Made by a program: the position numbers and the translations under genes. The notes beneath the pieces were generated by a model. That model worked only from the letters and a program-made list of their open reading frames with translations. It was not told where the DNA came from and made no database searches. Positions 7,779 through 15,868 of a DNA stretch of 28,482 nucleotides are shown in pieces (positions within the stretch are counted from its first letter, which is position 1; each line of letters begins with the position of its first letter). The DNA lies in assembly GCA_964473155.1 (NCBI GenBank), contig CAYYNT010000060.1, positions 1 through 28,482 on the forward strand. The letters are read 5' to 3'. The DNA comes from JAJFUG01 sp964473155 (GTDB lineage Bacteria; Gemmatimonadota; Glassbacteria; GWA2-58-10).

Positions 7779-8998
7779 CTCACTACCTCCCTCTGCGGAT
7801 TGAAGATAATCATGAAAGGACGGCTGGCCCCGGATTCCCCCATATTCAAAGCCTCGCGGCTCTCCCGTCTCCCGGCGAAATACAGGTTCCCCCGGCTGTC
7901 CTTGACATCGCAGCCGGTGACTTCGCTTATTTCGGAAACCGGGAAGCGGAGAACCACGCGTTTGCTCCGGGTGGCCGGATCGAATTCCATCAGCAGCGTG
8001 GTGTCACGTACCACATAGCGCCCGTGGCCACCGATAAAATAGTACAGCTTGCCGTTGTCCCCCAGACCAAGGTTGGGACTGTAGCCCGGCGGTGGGAGCT
8101 TCGGACGGTCAATTGTCGGGCCGAGAGCGCGCACCACGCCGATACCGCGGCGCTCAGGCTGGAACGAGATCACCATGTTGCCGTAGGTTATCAGATAGAT
8201 CAGTCCCCGCGCCCTGTCGGTGGCGTAGACCGGGACTCCGGTAATGATGTCTCCGGCGGGAGTGCCTGGGAACGCCGGCAGGCTGTCCTGTTTAAAAAGC
8301 AGGCGTCCGGTCTGGCGCTCGTACTTGACCAGGCGCTGACGCCAGTCCACGTAATAGCCGTTGCCCCACCAGTCCTGGAAAACGCAGCGCGGCACATGCG
8401 CGCTTCCAAGCCGCCCCAGGTCGCGCAGGTTGTTGGTGGACGGGTCATAAACCAGGAAATGAACCTGCGGGTAGCTCACCGCGTAGATCAGGCCTCCGGC
8501 CGCGTCCAGGGCTATATCCTTTATGCTGTCATAACGCAGCCCGTGGCCCAGGCTGGTCAGGCGGGAACGGGCTGGGTCCCATTTCATGAACATGCCGCCG
8601 CCGTAACCCCGCGGGTGTTCCATCAGGTACTCCTCGCGGCTCTCCCCCCCGTCTGTCGCAAAATACATGCACCCGTCCGGCCCCTCCAGCAACTGGCTGT
8701 GCACCTTGGCCTGCCACTGCCAGGGGCGCAGATGAGCCAGGCTGTCCAGGCTGCCGAGAAGGCGCATCCGGCCCGAGGCGGCCGCGTATTCGTACAGACA
8801 GACCCGGTCGCGGTGGTTGGTCACGGCGACAAACACCTTGTCGTGACGGCTGCTGTAGCCGATTGAGCGCCATGTCGAATGCGCATCCGGAAAACCCGGA
8901 TACTCGACGAACCTGATGTTGCGCCCGGTGATATGGGTCTCGGCCGCCGCCGCTGAAAATGACAGCACAAGCAGCAGCACCAGATTTGCAGTTTTCAC
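7775..8998 (-). CDS. Exported beta-propeller protein, paralogue of the gene at 9071-10315
   Basis: 407 aa, starting at GTG with GGAGG 7 nt upstream. A signal peptide ends near AAAAETH. Blade-like repeats carry motifs shared almost unchanged with the upstream paralogue: NIRFVEYPGFPDAHSTW, KVHSQLLEGPDGCMYF, DGGESREEYLMEHPRGYGGG, YYVDWRQRLVKYE, YYFIGGHGRYV and ESGASRPFMIIFNP. The polar, His/Glu/Arg-rich conserved loops look more like a ligand or active site than plain blade packing. The first motifs resemble uncharacterised propellers common in Planctomycetes-like genomes, but I cannot name a reaction. The neighbouring lyase-like genes suggest a carbohydrate ligand (inference). Confidence 0.82.
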   Translation of the reverse strand: MKTANLVLLLVLSFSAAAAETHITGRNIRFVEYPGFPDAHSTWRSIGYSSRHDKVFVAVTNHRDRVCLYEYAAASGRMRLLGSLDSLAHLRPWQWQAKVHSQLLEGPDGCMYFATDGGESREEYLMEHPRGYGGGMFMKWDPARSRLTSLGHGLRYDSIKDIALDAAGGLIYAVSYPQVHFLVYDPSTNNLRDLGRLGSAHVPRCVFQDWWGNGYYVDWRQRLVKYERQTGRLLFKQDSLPAFPGTPAGDIITGVPVYATDRARGLIYLITYGNMVISFQPERRGIGVVRALGPTIDRPKLPPPGYSPNLGLGDNGKLYYFIGGHGRYVVRDTTLLMEFDPATRSKRVVLRFPVSEISEVTGCDVKDSRGNLYFAGRRESREALNMGESGASRPFMIIFNPQREVVR

Positions 8999-9070
8999 TG
9001 CCCAGCCTCCGTTTGCAGCTTCCAGCGCCCGGCCCGATTGCTAAAAAACATAGACAAGCGGTTCATTCCG

Positions 9071-10315
9071 TCATTTCCCCTGAGGATTGATCTCTTTTTC
9101 AGGGTTGAATATGATCATGAACGGCCTGCTTGCGCCGGATTCGCCCATCTGTTCGGCCCGGCGATCGCTCCTGCGTCCGCAAAAATACAGATTCCCGTCG
9201 TGATCTCGCACATCCGCTCCGGTCACCTCATCGACTTCCGTGAGCGGAAAACTTAGCGCCTCCCGCCTGGTTCGCGTTGCCGGATCAAACTCCATCAGCA
9301 TATTCTGCGGCTTGCCGCCGACATACATGCCGTGCCCGCCGATGAAATAATACAGCTTACCGTTGCCCCCCAGGGCCAGGTTCGGGCAGTAGTAGTCCCA
9401 CGGCTGACGAGACGGGTCGTTGTACACGCTGCCCAGAGCTTCCACCTTACCGAATCCCGATCGCTGCGGATAATAGGCCATCAGCATCGCGCCATAGGTG
9501 ACCAGGTAGATCACGCCTTTTTCGCGGTCGGCGGCGTAAGCCGTAACTCCGGTGATTATCCTGTTCCCCGGTGTTCCGTCGAATGCGGGCAACGAGTCGG
9601 AGCTGAACAGCAGCTTGCCGCTGTGGTCCTCGTACTTGATCAGACGCTGGCGCCAGTCGACATAGTACATGTTGCCATACCAGTCGCTGAAAAACACGCG
9701 CGGCACGTGGTCGCTGCCCACGCGCCCCAGGTCGGAGAGATCGTTTTTCTTCCAGTCGTACAGCAGAAGGTGCACCTGCGGGTAGGAGACTCCCAGTATC
9801 AGCCCGCTCTTGGCGCTCACCTGGATGTCCTTGATGCTTTCGTACTGAAGGCCGCGGCCAAGGTTGGTCAGACGGTCCTCGACGGGATCGTACTGGAGGA
9901 AAAATCCGCCGCTGTAGCCGTGCGGATGGTTCATCAGGTATTCCTCCCGGCTCTCACCGCCATCCGTGCTGAAATACATGCAACCGTCCGGCCCTTCCAC
10001 TATCTGCGAATGCACCTTGCCCTGCCACTGCCAGTCGCGAAGGTTGACCAGGCTGGGAATGAATCCGGCCAGACGCATTTTCTGCTTCGGAACATCGTAC
10101 TCGAAAAGTCCCACCTTGTCCCTGTGGTTGGTGACTCCTACATACACCCGGTCAAAACGGGAGCTGTAACCGATCGAACCCCAGGTCGAATGCGCCTCGG
10201 GAAAATCCGGATATTCGACATAGCGGATATTCCTGCGCGTGATCTCCGCTCCGGAGGTTCCCGCCCAGGACAGCATGACCAGGGCAGTGATACACACCAG
10301 ACGTCTCAATCGCAT
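9071..10315 (-). CDS. Exported beta-propeller protein, first gene of the propeller operon
   Basis: About 414 aa. I use the ATG at 10315, with AGGAG about 7 nt upstream, rather than the TTG one codon before. A signal peptide ends at GTSGAEI. The mature part is a beta-propeller closely similar along its whole length to the next gene (well over half identical by eye). It shares HSTWGSIGYSSR, VTNHRDKVGLFEYD, VHSQIVEGPDGCMYFSTDGG, WRQRLIKYE, YYFIGGHGMYV and the C-terminal MGESGASRPFMIIFNPE. It lies 72 bp upstream of its paralogue on the same strand, so the three propellers probably form one transcript. Function unknown; secreted carbohydrate-binding or carbohydrate-cleaving is a working guess. Confidence 0.82.
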   Translation of the reverse strand: MRLRRLVCITALVMLSWAGTSGAEITRRNIRYVEYPDFPEAHSTWGSIGYSSRFDRVYVGVTNHRDKVGLFEYDVPKQKMRLAGFIPSLVNLRDWQWQGKVHSQIVEGPDGCMYFSTDGGESREEYLMNHPHGYSGGFFLQYDPVEDRLTNLGRGLQYESIKDIQVSAKSGLILGVSYPQVHLLLYDWKKNDLSDLGRVGSDHVPRVFFSDWYGNMYYVDWRQRLIKYEDHSGKLLFSSDSLPAFDGTPGNRIITGVTAYAADREKGVIYLVTYGAMLMAYYPQRSGFGKVEALGSVYNDPSRQPWDYYCPNLALGGNGKLYYFIGGHGMYVGGKPQNMLMEFDPATRTRREALSFPLTEVDEVTGADVRDHDGNLYFCGRRSDRRAEQMGESGASRPFMIIFNPEKEINPQGK

Positions 10316-10364
10316 CAAAATCTCCTTTCCGGTTGTAAAACAGGTGGCTGGATTCTTAAGAAAC

Positions 10365-10394
10365 TTGTCAAAGAAACACTTTCCTGTTTATTAT
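10365..10394 (+). promoter_or_regulatory. Weak candidate promoter in the divergent intergenic region
   Basis: TTGTCA (10365-10370) and TATTAT (10389-10394) are 18 bp apart on the plus strand, in a locally AT-rich stretch. It is about 220 bp from the ATG at 10618. The 300-bp gap 10316-10617 otherwise shows no gene. It must also hold the minus-strand promoter of the propeller operon, which I cannot place. Confidence 0.3.
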
Positions 10395-10617
10395 TGTGTT
10401 GTCCGCGAACCGTCGCCGGAAATCGGTGTATATATGGAATAAGCCTTACCCCTTCCGGGCCGCCGGACAAACTTTGTTTAGAATTCGTTCTGCAATCTAA
10501 TTCAGGCCCCCCGGGGGTGTCAATCCACAGAGATGACTTTTGTTCCCAGCTTTCCCGGGGTATGGCCAGAACGCGGACATACCGGATGTATCAAAATACA
10601 CAACCACGGGTGGATAA

Positions 10618-11823
10618 ATGAACAAAACCGCAGCCAGAACCTTTGTCCTGAGTGTATTGTTCGGCCTGAGCCTGTCTGTCGGACTGCTGGACGCCGCCTC
10701 ACTGGTGTTTAACAGCCACAACGATGACCCCACGAGCGGCAAGCCGCAGAACAAGGTCTGGTTCGCCAAGGGCTGGTGGTGGGCCTGGCTGCCGCATGGA
10801 GATTCGGGCGGGCGGATGTGGCGGCGCACCGGCGAGGAGCAGTGGATGCCGGAAGAGCACCTGGACCTGACCTTGCAGCTCCTGCCCGGCCGGGCGGATA
10901 TCTGGGCCGGGGAAAACGATCTTGTGGCCGCCCTGGTCGAGGACAGCACGCTGGCCATGATCCTGATGCGCTGGAGCGATGTGGACAGCCGCTACGAGCC
11001 GGTTTCCATCCCGCTGGTCTGGAACGAGCGCCTGCCTGTCGAAACCGTGACCCTGGCGCGCCAGTCGGACGGCGCATTCTGGGTCACCTACCCGGTCGAC
11101 AGCGCCGGTGTGAGGAAAGTGGTGGCGCGAAAAGCCCACGCCGATCTGCGCTGGCCTATCGGCAAGCCGGTGGTGCTGGACGAGGCTGTCGCGCCCGATG
11201 ATATCTGCGCCATTGTCGAGGGCGAGAAGGCTGTGGAGGTTTACTGGACGGATGAGAAAGATCAGTGTTTCTATCGCAGCTCGCACGCCGACAGTCAGCC
11301 CGACTCTGTCTGGTCCGCCCCGGAGACGGTCCTGAAAGGCAACAAGGACCCCCAGGACAACCCGGCGTTCTGCCACCCGGCCTCCGCCAGCCCGAACGCC
11401 CCGAAGCTGCTGATCGCCACCCGCAATTCAGCCCTGGAAAACGGCAAACCGGTGTTAGGTCTGATGACTTTCGACCGCGCGGGTCAGGTGCGCAAAACAC
11501 CGTTCGCCGTGATGCAAAAAGATGCCGAGCCTGTTCAGCCGCTGGCGGCCTGGGTCTACGGGCGGCCGGTGGTGTTCTATACCCTGCTGGGGCAGGCGGC
11601 GCAGGGATTCACGGTCAACCGGATCATGATGCAGCCGTTTACGCCGGACGGCTCTCAGGTGCAGGGCGAGCCTGTAGAGGTCGTTCCGCAGGCGGTGGGG
11701 CTCGGCTGGCCGGTCAGCGCCAGGGTGATACAGCCCGGCTCGCCACTCCTTCTGTTGAGCAGCGACAACCAGGGCAACGTCTTCGAAACCCTGATCGAAA
11801 CGCAGAAGAAACCCGGCAATTAG
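10618..11823 (+). CDS. Exported sialidase/propeller-like hypothetical protein
   Basis: 401 aa. A signal peptide runs to about residue 27 (SVGLLDAAS). The mature N-terminus is aromatic-rich (GWWWAWLPHGDSGGRMWRR). The rest alternates strand-like segments such as LVAALVEDSTLAMILMRWSD and AVEVYWTDEKDQCFYRSSHA, a pattern seen in BNR/sialidase-type or other beta-propellers, though no canonical Asp-box is obvious. No family could be named. It is divergent from the three-gene propeller operon, sharing the 300-bp intergenic region with it, so co-regulation is possible. The ATG has GGTGG about 5 nt upstream. Confidence 0.75.
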   Translation: MNKTAARTFVLSVLFGLSLSVGLLDAASLVFNSHNDDPTSGKPQNKVWFAKGWWWAWLPHGDSGGRMWRRTGEEQWMPEEHLDLTLQLLPGRADIWAGENDLVAALVEDSTLAMILMRWSDVDSRYEPVSIPLVWNERLPVETVTLARQSDGAFWVTYPVDSAGVRKVVARKAHADLRWPIGKPVVLDEAVAPDDICAIVEGEKAVEVYWTDEKDQCFYRSSHADSQPDSVWSAPETVLKGNKDPQDNPAFCHPASASPNAPKLLIATRNSALENGKPVLGLMTFDRAGQVRKTPFAVMQKDAEPVQPLAAWVYGRPVVFYTLLGQAAQGFTVNRIMMQPFTPDGSQVQGEPVEVVPQAVGLGWPVSARVIQPGSPLLLLSSDNQGNVFETLIETQKKPGN

Positions 11824-11929
11824 TCAGCATACACACCATGGAGAATCAACGTGGGCTGACCAATAAGTCCACGTTGTTGATCCTTGCAAACCAATTTAAC
11901 CTCTAACTGCTTGCTTTAAAAGCAGTTCT

Positions 11930-11957
11930 GTAGGGTCACGGTGCGCCGTGACCCTAC
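11930..11957. repeat. 28-nt palindromic repeat, copy 1
   Basis: GTAGGGTCACGG and CCGTGACCCTAC form a perfect 12-bp stem around the tetraloop TGCG. Related palindromes occur at 20456-20483 and 28332-28359. It lies about 105 bp after the plus-strand gene ending at 11823, with T-rich sequence (TTTATTTT) on its 3' side, so it could also stop transcription on the plus strand. Confidence 0.75.
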
Positions 11958-12121
11958 TTTATTTTAAAGAACATCTCTCAGGATGCAACAAAATAGAACG
12001 CCCTTTTAAGCGTGTTGAAAAAAGGCTTAAAACACAACCCCCTGTTTCCTTCTTTTCTAATGGGGACTTGACTTTGCCGCTGCCAATCGTTTGAATATGG
12101 CAGGCAGTCGGGGCTTTTCCT

Positions 12122-12150
12122 CCCCCCTAAAAATGGGCGGACTGAGGGGG
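12122..12150. repeat. C-run/G-run inverted repeat
   Basis: CCCCCCT (12122-12128) faces AGGGGG (12145-12150) across ~16 nt. This resembles the dispersed CCCCCT...AGGGGG intergenic repeats seen in many bacterial genomes. Only one copy is in the window. Confidence 0.35.
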
Positions 12151-12196
12151 ATCCAATAAATCAACACACCTGTTTTATCCGGATTATTCATAAAAG

Positions 12197-12224
12197 AAAA
12201 ATTCTTTTCGGGGCGGCCCCCCCG
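12197..12224 (-). terminator. Possible terminator of the heparinase II/III-family gene
   Basis: On the minus strand a GC stem CGGGG/CCCCG (12220-12224 with 12209-12213, 6-nt loop) is followed within 8 nt by TTTTT. The short stem and the offset T-run make this a modest candidate. Confidence 0.35.
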
Positions 12225-12252
12225 TGGCCGGCCGGTCGTAATATTTACCGTC

Positions 12253-14784
12253 TCAGAACAGCTCGCTCCTTTTCCGCCCCCCATCCTCCCAGTCAATCTG
12301 CAACCGCTTCGGCGCGATTTTGCTTCCCGGACTTCCGGTCTCTCCCTCGCCCCACCAAGCCAGCACCCGCTCCCCGTCCACCTCGAACCCGCGCCAGTTT
12401 TCCTTATCCACCATCGCCACCCGTGGTATCTCCTCGCCCTGCCGGAACGGGACTACCAAAGCCAGGAACCTGACCGTCTGAACCTGTTCCCGCGTGGCGG
12501 CGCAGAAATGCCACTGGTTGGCCGCGCCCTCGTAGCGCTCCTCGGGCGGCAGAGTGAAGCGATCATTCTGGCTGAACTGCATGTCCGCGCTGCATAGCAG
12601 CCGCACCAGGCAGGCCGCATCCCCCTGCCGGACAATCAGCGAGCCACCCGTTGAGTCGATCTCGAACGGTCCGAGCGCGTGCAGCAGGTACTGGAACGCG
12701 GCCGGTCCGTCTGTCTCGAGGTAATCCAGCACTGCCAGCCAGGGAGTCTCCGTTCCCTGTCCGCGGAAAGCCAGGGAGCGCCGCGCGGTAATCACTTTTG
12801 GATCATCGGGAGGCAGCGGCTCGGTCAGCAGTTCTCTCCACTGCCTGACTATTTCTTCTTCCAGCGGGGTATTGTAAGCTTCGGCCGCCTCGCCGGTTGT
12901 CACGGTCAGGCCGCCTTCTGAATGATACGCATCGATCCTGCCCGCGGCCTCCATCGAATAGACCGCCTGTCCGCGGCCGTTCACCAGCACGGCGTTGTGG
13001 GCGCGGGTCTGACGGGTCCAGAGGTTGTGGTGCGGGCTTCCATACCAGGGATAGTACCCGGAATCGATCAGCAGCGGCTCACCATAAGCGTTGAACTGGA
13101 AACTGTTCTGGTCGGCGTGGCTGTGGCTGAAACTGCCGTAGCGGCTGGACTTGAACAGCGCCCAGACATCCTGGGCCGAGTCCCCCAGGGCCGAATGCAT
13201 CGCCACCCAGCCAATATCGCGGAACCATTTCGACTGCGCCAGATCAAGCGGGGGTTTCTCCTGAATGTTTTCCGGTTTCCGGCATAGGAAACCGAACACA
13301 TCCTCCGCGAACCACTCCAGCCAGTCCGGCTCACCGGCCTTGACCTGAAGGTTGGGCTGGATTCCCGGCTGAACCGCGATATGCTCGCTCTGCCAGAGAA
13401 GCACCGGGTCGTTAAGGGCTGCGGCATATTTCATCAGCATCAGTTTTTCCGGGGCGTTGGGGGCCGCCTCGCCGTGGTCGCCGAAACCGCCTCTCCGGGC
13501 ATAGGGAGGGTGGCAGTACACGGCGAAATAACCGTTGTTGCGGAAGAACGGCTTCCTGTAAAGGTCCACACCGGTAGCATCCCGCAGGGCATCCAGGAAA
13601 TTGGTGTGCCAGCCCACGTACGCCGACCAGTAGCTCAGGCCCTGCGCCCAGCCCCCATCATCCGAACCCCAGGTCGGGAAAGTGGTCAGGTAGCAGCGCA
13701 GCACGTAATCCAGCCAGACATTGGCGTCATCAAATTCCCCCAGGCAGGAAACGGCGGCGAATCCCAGAAACGGTATCGCCCTCACCGCGTGGTTCGACCA
13801 GGGGCCGGAGATGAAGTTGACCCGGTTGTAATAATCCAGCATCTGGTTGCCGCGCCGTTTAAGACAGGTCAGGACTTTTTCCCGCTCGGTGCTGTCCAGT
13901 TCGGCTGCGATCCAGTCATAGGTGAGAGCCATGCGTTCGAGCATGGGCATGGAGGCCTCGTCGTTGCCCGTGGAGCCATCCGGCAGCGGCAGGTTGTAGC
14001 TTGTGATCCCGTCCGGGTCCCAGCCGGACAGGTGCAGAAGCCACTTCCTGGACCCTTCCAGGTATTTCCGCTCGCCGGTGACCCGCCAGGCCAGGGCCAG
14101 GCGCATGGCGTGAGCGCTGCCGCGCTTGCCGGGAGTGTAGATTCTGCGCCATTCCCCGACCTCGAACTTGCCGTCCTTGTAAGGCGATGGCTCCGGGTAG
14201 AGCGGCTCGCTCAGGGCCGCATCAGCCCTCTGTATGAGCGCGCGCCAGGCGGCGCTGTCCGCTCCGGCTGCGCGTGCGGCTATCTGACGCTCCAAGCCGC
14301 CGCCCGGAGAGAAAAACAGCCGCGGCCTTTGTCCCTCCACTTTCGATTCGAGCGCCGTCACATCCGGCAGAGGCAGGGCCAGGGCCGAATCGTTCAAAGT
14401 AAAAGTCCTGATCCCGGAACGTCCGAACGGCCTGCCCGTGCTGTCGTTGTACGCCACGAACCAGCGGTATTCGCCCTTCTGGAGCGGTTTCGCCAGCGCC
14501 AGCGCCGCCTCGGTCAGTCCATTCGCCGAAACCTCGGCAGAATCCTCACCCTTTCTGAACAGCCGGAAAGTGTAGCTGACGGCTGAGCCGTTGACGGTCC
14601 AGAAAAATCCCGGCGGGTTGACCCGGGCCACGGCCGCATCCGGAGGATAGTGAGGAAGGCGCTCCCCGGACAGTTCCGGCTCGGCAACCGGAAGACGCTC
14701 CAGCGGGTCTCCGCCGCCCGAGCAGACGCTGAGCGCAGCCATCAGGACAACAACGGAAACAAATTGCCAGCGGGAGACTCTCAT
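12253..14784 (-). CDS. Heparinase II/III-family exported polysaccharide lyase
   Basis: 843 aa from the ATG at 14784, which has GGAGGAGAG directly upstream. An open frame continues 69 codons further, but that part overlaps the next gene and looks non-coding. Residues 1-22 form a signal sequence (Cys near 23 is a poor lipobox). The N-terminal ~500 residues resemble the alpha-helical DUF4962 toroid: RLFFSPGG, SNHAVRAIPFLGFAAV, GSDDGGWAQGLSYW. The C-terminal part carries the heparinase II/III beta-sandwich signature GSFSHSHADQNSFQFNAYGE followed by AHNAVLVNGRGQ. Relatives cleave heparin, heparan, alginate or other uronate polymers by beta-elimination, with His/Tyr catalysis. The substrate cannot be read from the sequence. 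Oddly, no transporter or SusC/D pair is nearby. Confidence 0.85.
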   Translation of the reverse strand: MRVSRWQFVSVVVLMAALSVCSGGGDPLERLPVAEPELSGERLPHYPPDAAVARVNPPGFFWTVNGSAVSYTFRLFRKGEDSAEVSANGLTEAALALAKPLQKGEYRWFVAYNDSTGRPFGRSGIRTFTLNDSALALPLPDVTALESKVEGQRPRLFFSPGGGLERQIAARAAGADSAAWRALIQRADAALSEPLYPEPSPYKDGKFEVGEWRRIYTPGKRGSAHAMRLALAWRVTGERKYLEGSRKWLLHLSGWDPDGITSYNLPLPDGSTGNDEASMPMLERMALTYDWIAAELDSTEREKVLTCLKRRGNQMLDYYNRVNFISGPWSNHAVRAIPFLGFAAVSCLGEFDDANVWLDYVLRCYLTTFPTWGSDDGGWAQGLSYWSAYVGWHTNFLDALRDATGVDLYRKPFFRNNGYFAVYCHPPYARRGGFGDHGEAAPNAPEKLMLMKYAAALNDPVLLWQSEHIAVQPGIQPNLQVKAGEPDWLEWFAEDVFGFLCRKPENIQEKPPLDLAQSKWFRDIGWVAMHSALGDSAQDVWALFKSSRYGSFSHSHADQNSFQFNAYGEPLLIDSGYYPWYGSPHHNLWTRQTRAHNAVLVNGRGQAVYSMEAAGRIDAYHSEGGLTVTTGEAAEAYNTPLEEEIVRQWRELLTEPLPPDDPKVITARRSLAFRGQGTETPWLAVLDYLETDGPAAFQYLLHALGPFEIDSTGGSLIVRQGDAACLVRLLCSADMQFSQNDRFTLPPEERYEGAANQWHFCAATREQVQTVRFLALVVPFRQGEEIPRVAMVDKENWRGFEVDGERVLAWWGEGETGSPGSKIAPKRLQIDWEDGGRKRSELF

Positions 14785-14854
14785 TCTCTCCTCCGGGGTG
14801 GGAATTATCTGAAGCGGTGATGGAAATGGAGGCAACGCAACCTGGAGCGCGTGG

Positions 14855-15694
14855 TCAGATGCGCTCTCGGGATTTTTCCGAAAGCTGCGGGTAGAGCTTC
14901 TTAATGCAGTCCGGGCACAGGCCGTGGGTGAACTCGGCCTCGGAATGCTCGCGAATGTATTGCTCGATATGGTTCCAGTAGCCCTTATCATCTCTTATTT
15001 TCTTGCAGGAAGCACAAATGGGCAATAAGCCGGAGAGTGTTTTGATCTTGCCCAGGGCTTCCTCGTATTTTTCCCGCAGATCTTTTTCCGCGCGCCAGGA
15101 AAGAAACATCTTCCGATTTGAAATATGGCGGCTGTGGGCGGCAAGCAGGCCGATAACAATAGCCACCAGAAAAGACACTCCCATGGCGAACAGGGAAACC
15201 GCGTCCGGCAGTAACCTGAAATTGAGGAATACTATTATCTCAGTAACCATGAACAGGGTGACCGGGAGCACCTGGTAGAGGAACCTGTTCGGCACGTATA
15301 AAAACGATACGAAGATAACCAACAAATCTACAAATAGATACGTATAATAATCTACCGGGCGGGTGCAATTGACTATGGAAATGAACAGGTTGAAAAGAAT
15401 GATTGTGACAAGCACTGTAAAATCGATCAGGTTCTCATTCCTGGTCCGGTAACAGATCAACCAGCATACCGGCGCAAGCGAGGCCGCCGCGATCCTCCCC
15501 AGGAGCAGTTGATTAAGCCATTTCTGAGCTTCCTGAACCCTGAGGTCGGAAAAAATAAACGCCAGGCAGAACACCGCGATCAAGATCAGCACCGTATATA
15601 TTTTCTTTTTGTCCGAGGCCAGATATTCCTGCCGGTACTGGTGCTCTGTCGCCTCGGATTCAAACCTGGCAGTCAACCTGTTGATAGCACCCAT
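14855..15694 (-). CDS. Six-TM membrane protein with C-terminal Cys-rich CASCKKIRDD domain
   Basis: About 279 aa. I prefer the ATG at 15694, preceded by a G-rich stretch, over the GTG at 15709. Six hydrophobic segments span roughly residues 30-195. A short charged coiled coil follows (AEKDLREKYEEALGKIKTLS), then LLPICASCKKIRDDKGYW and FTHGLCPDCIKKLYP. That C-terminal module, with paired CxxC motifs suggesting a metal site, is usually found at the end of PAS or response-regulator signalling proteins. Here it stands without a kinase, cyclase or PAS domain. The likely role is membrane sensing or signalling with the Cys module in the cytoplasm; the partner is unknown. Confidence 0.75.
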   Translation of the reverse strand: MGAINRLTARFESEATEHQYRQEYLASDKKKIYTVLILIAVFCLAFIFSDLRVQEAQKWLNQLLLGRIAAASLAPVCWLICYRTRNENLIDFTVLVTIILFNLFISIVNCTRPVDYYTYLFVDLLVIFVSFLYVPNRFLYQVLPVTLFMVTEIIVFLNFRLLPDAVSLFAMGVSFLVAIVIGLLAAHSRHISNRKMFLSWRAEKDLREKYEEALGKIKTLSGLLPICASCKKIRDDKGYWNHIEQYIREHSEAEFTHGLCPDCIKKLYPQLSEKSRERI

Positions 15695-15755
15695 CTTATC
15701 CCCCCACACTCTCTCATTCCCGCTCTTTTACCCTGTGCAATTTGTTAAAAGAAGA

Positions 15756-15784
15756 ATATTAATTCCATTTTACAGTCCGGGCAA
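15756..15784 (-). promoter_or_regulatory. Candidate sigma70-type promoter of the six-TM gene
   Basis: On the minus strand TTGCCC (15779-15784) and TAATAT (15756-15761) are separated by 17 bp, about 60 bp upstream of the ATG and just after the terminator of the preceding gene. Confidence 0.5.
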
Positions 15785-15798
15785 GCTCTCGATCATAT

Positions 15799-15825
15799 AA
15801 AAAAGGATGCCCTGCCGCTGCATCC
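15799..15825 (-). terminator. Intrinsic terminator of the cNMP-binding-domain gene
   Basis: On the minus strand GGATGC (15820-15825) pairs with GCATCC (15805-15810) over a 9-nt loop, followed at once by TTTTTT. It lies 44 bp after the stop of the gene at 15869-16855. Confidence 0.8.
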
Positions 15826-15868
15826 CGGATCGCCCGCGCATTATTCTCTCTATCTGCCTTGGCCTGCT

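Larger units (their letters stand above)
11824..12252. other. Gene-free repeat-bearing intergenic region
   Basis: No gene is visible in these ~430 bp, which separate convergent genes. The region holds a perfect 12-bp-stem palindrome (11930-11957), an AT-rich hairpin TTTTAAGC/GCTTAAAA (12004-12011 with 12025-12032), a C-run/G-run inverted repeat (12122-12150) and a probable terminator of the minus-strand lyase gene (about 12197-12224). The reading frames here look spurious. Confidence 0.5.

Noticed and set aside
9332..10621. 429-codon plus-strand open frame opposite the first propeller gene
   Set aside because: The minus-strand frame has a signal peptide, a ribosome binding site and a close paralogue next door; the plus-strand product is featureless.
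12057..12296. 79-codon minus-strand frame after the heparinase gene
   Set aside because: It overlaps the end of that gene, crosses repeats and a probable terminator, and has no recognisable sequence.
13381..14586. 401-codon plus-strand open frame opposite the heparinase-family gene
   Set aside because: It mirrors a gene with clear family motifs; no start signal or domain.
14785..14991. N-terminal extension of the heparinase-family protein by 69 residues
   Set aside because: It overlaps the six-TM gene, is Ser/Arg/Pro-rich, and would bury the signal peptide; the ATG at 14784 has an ideal ribosome binding site.
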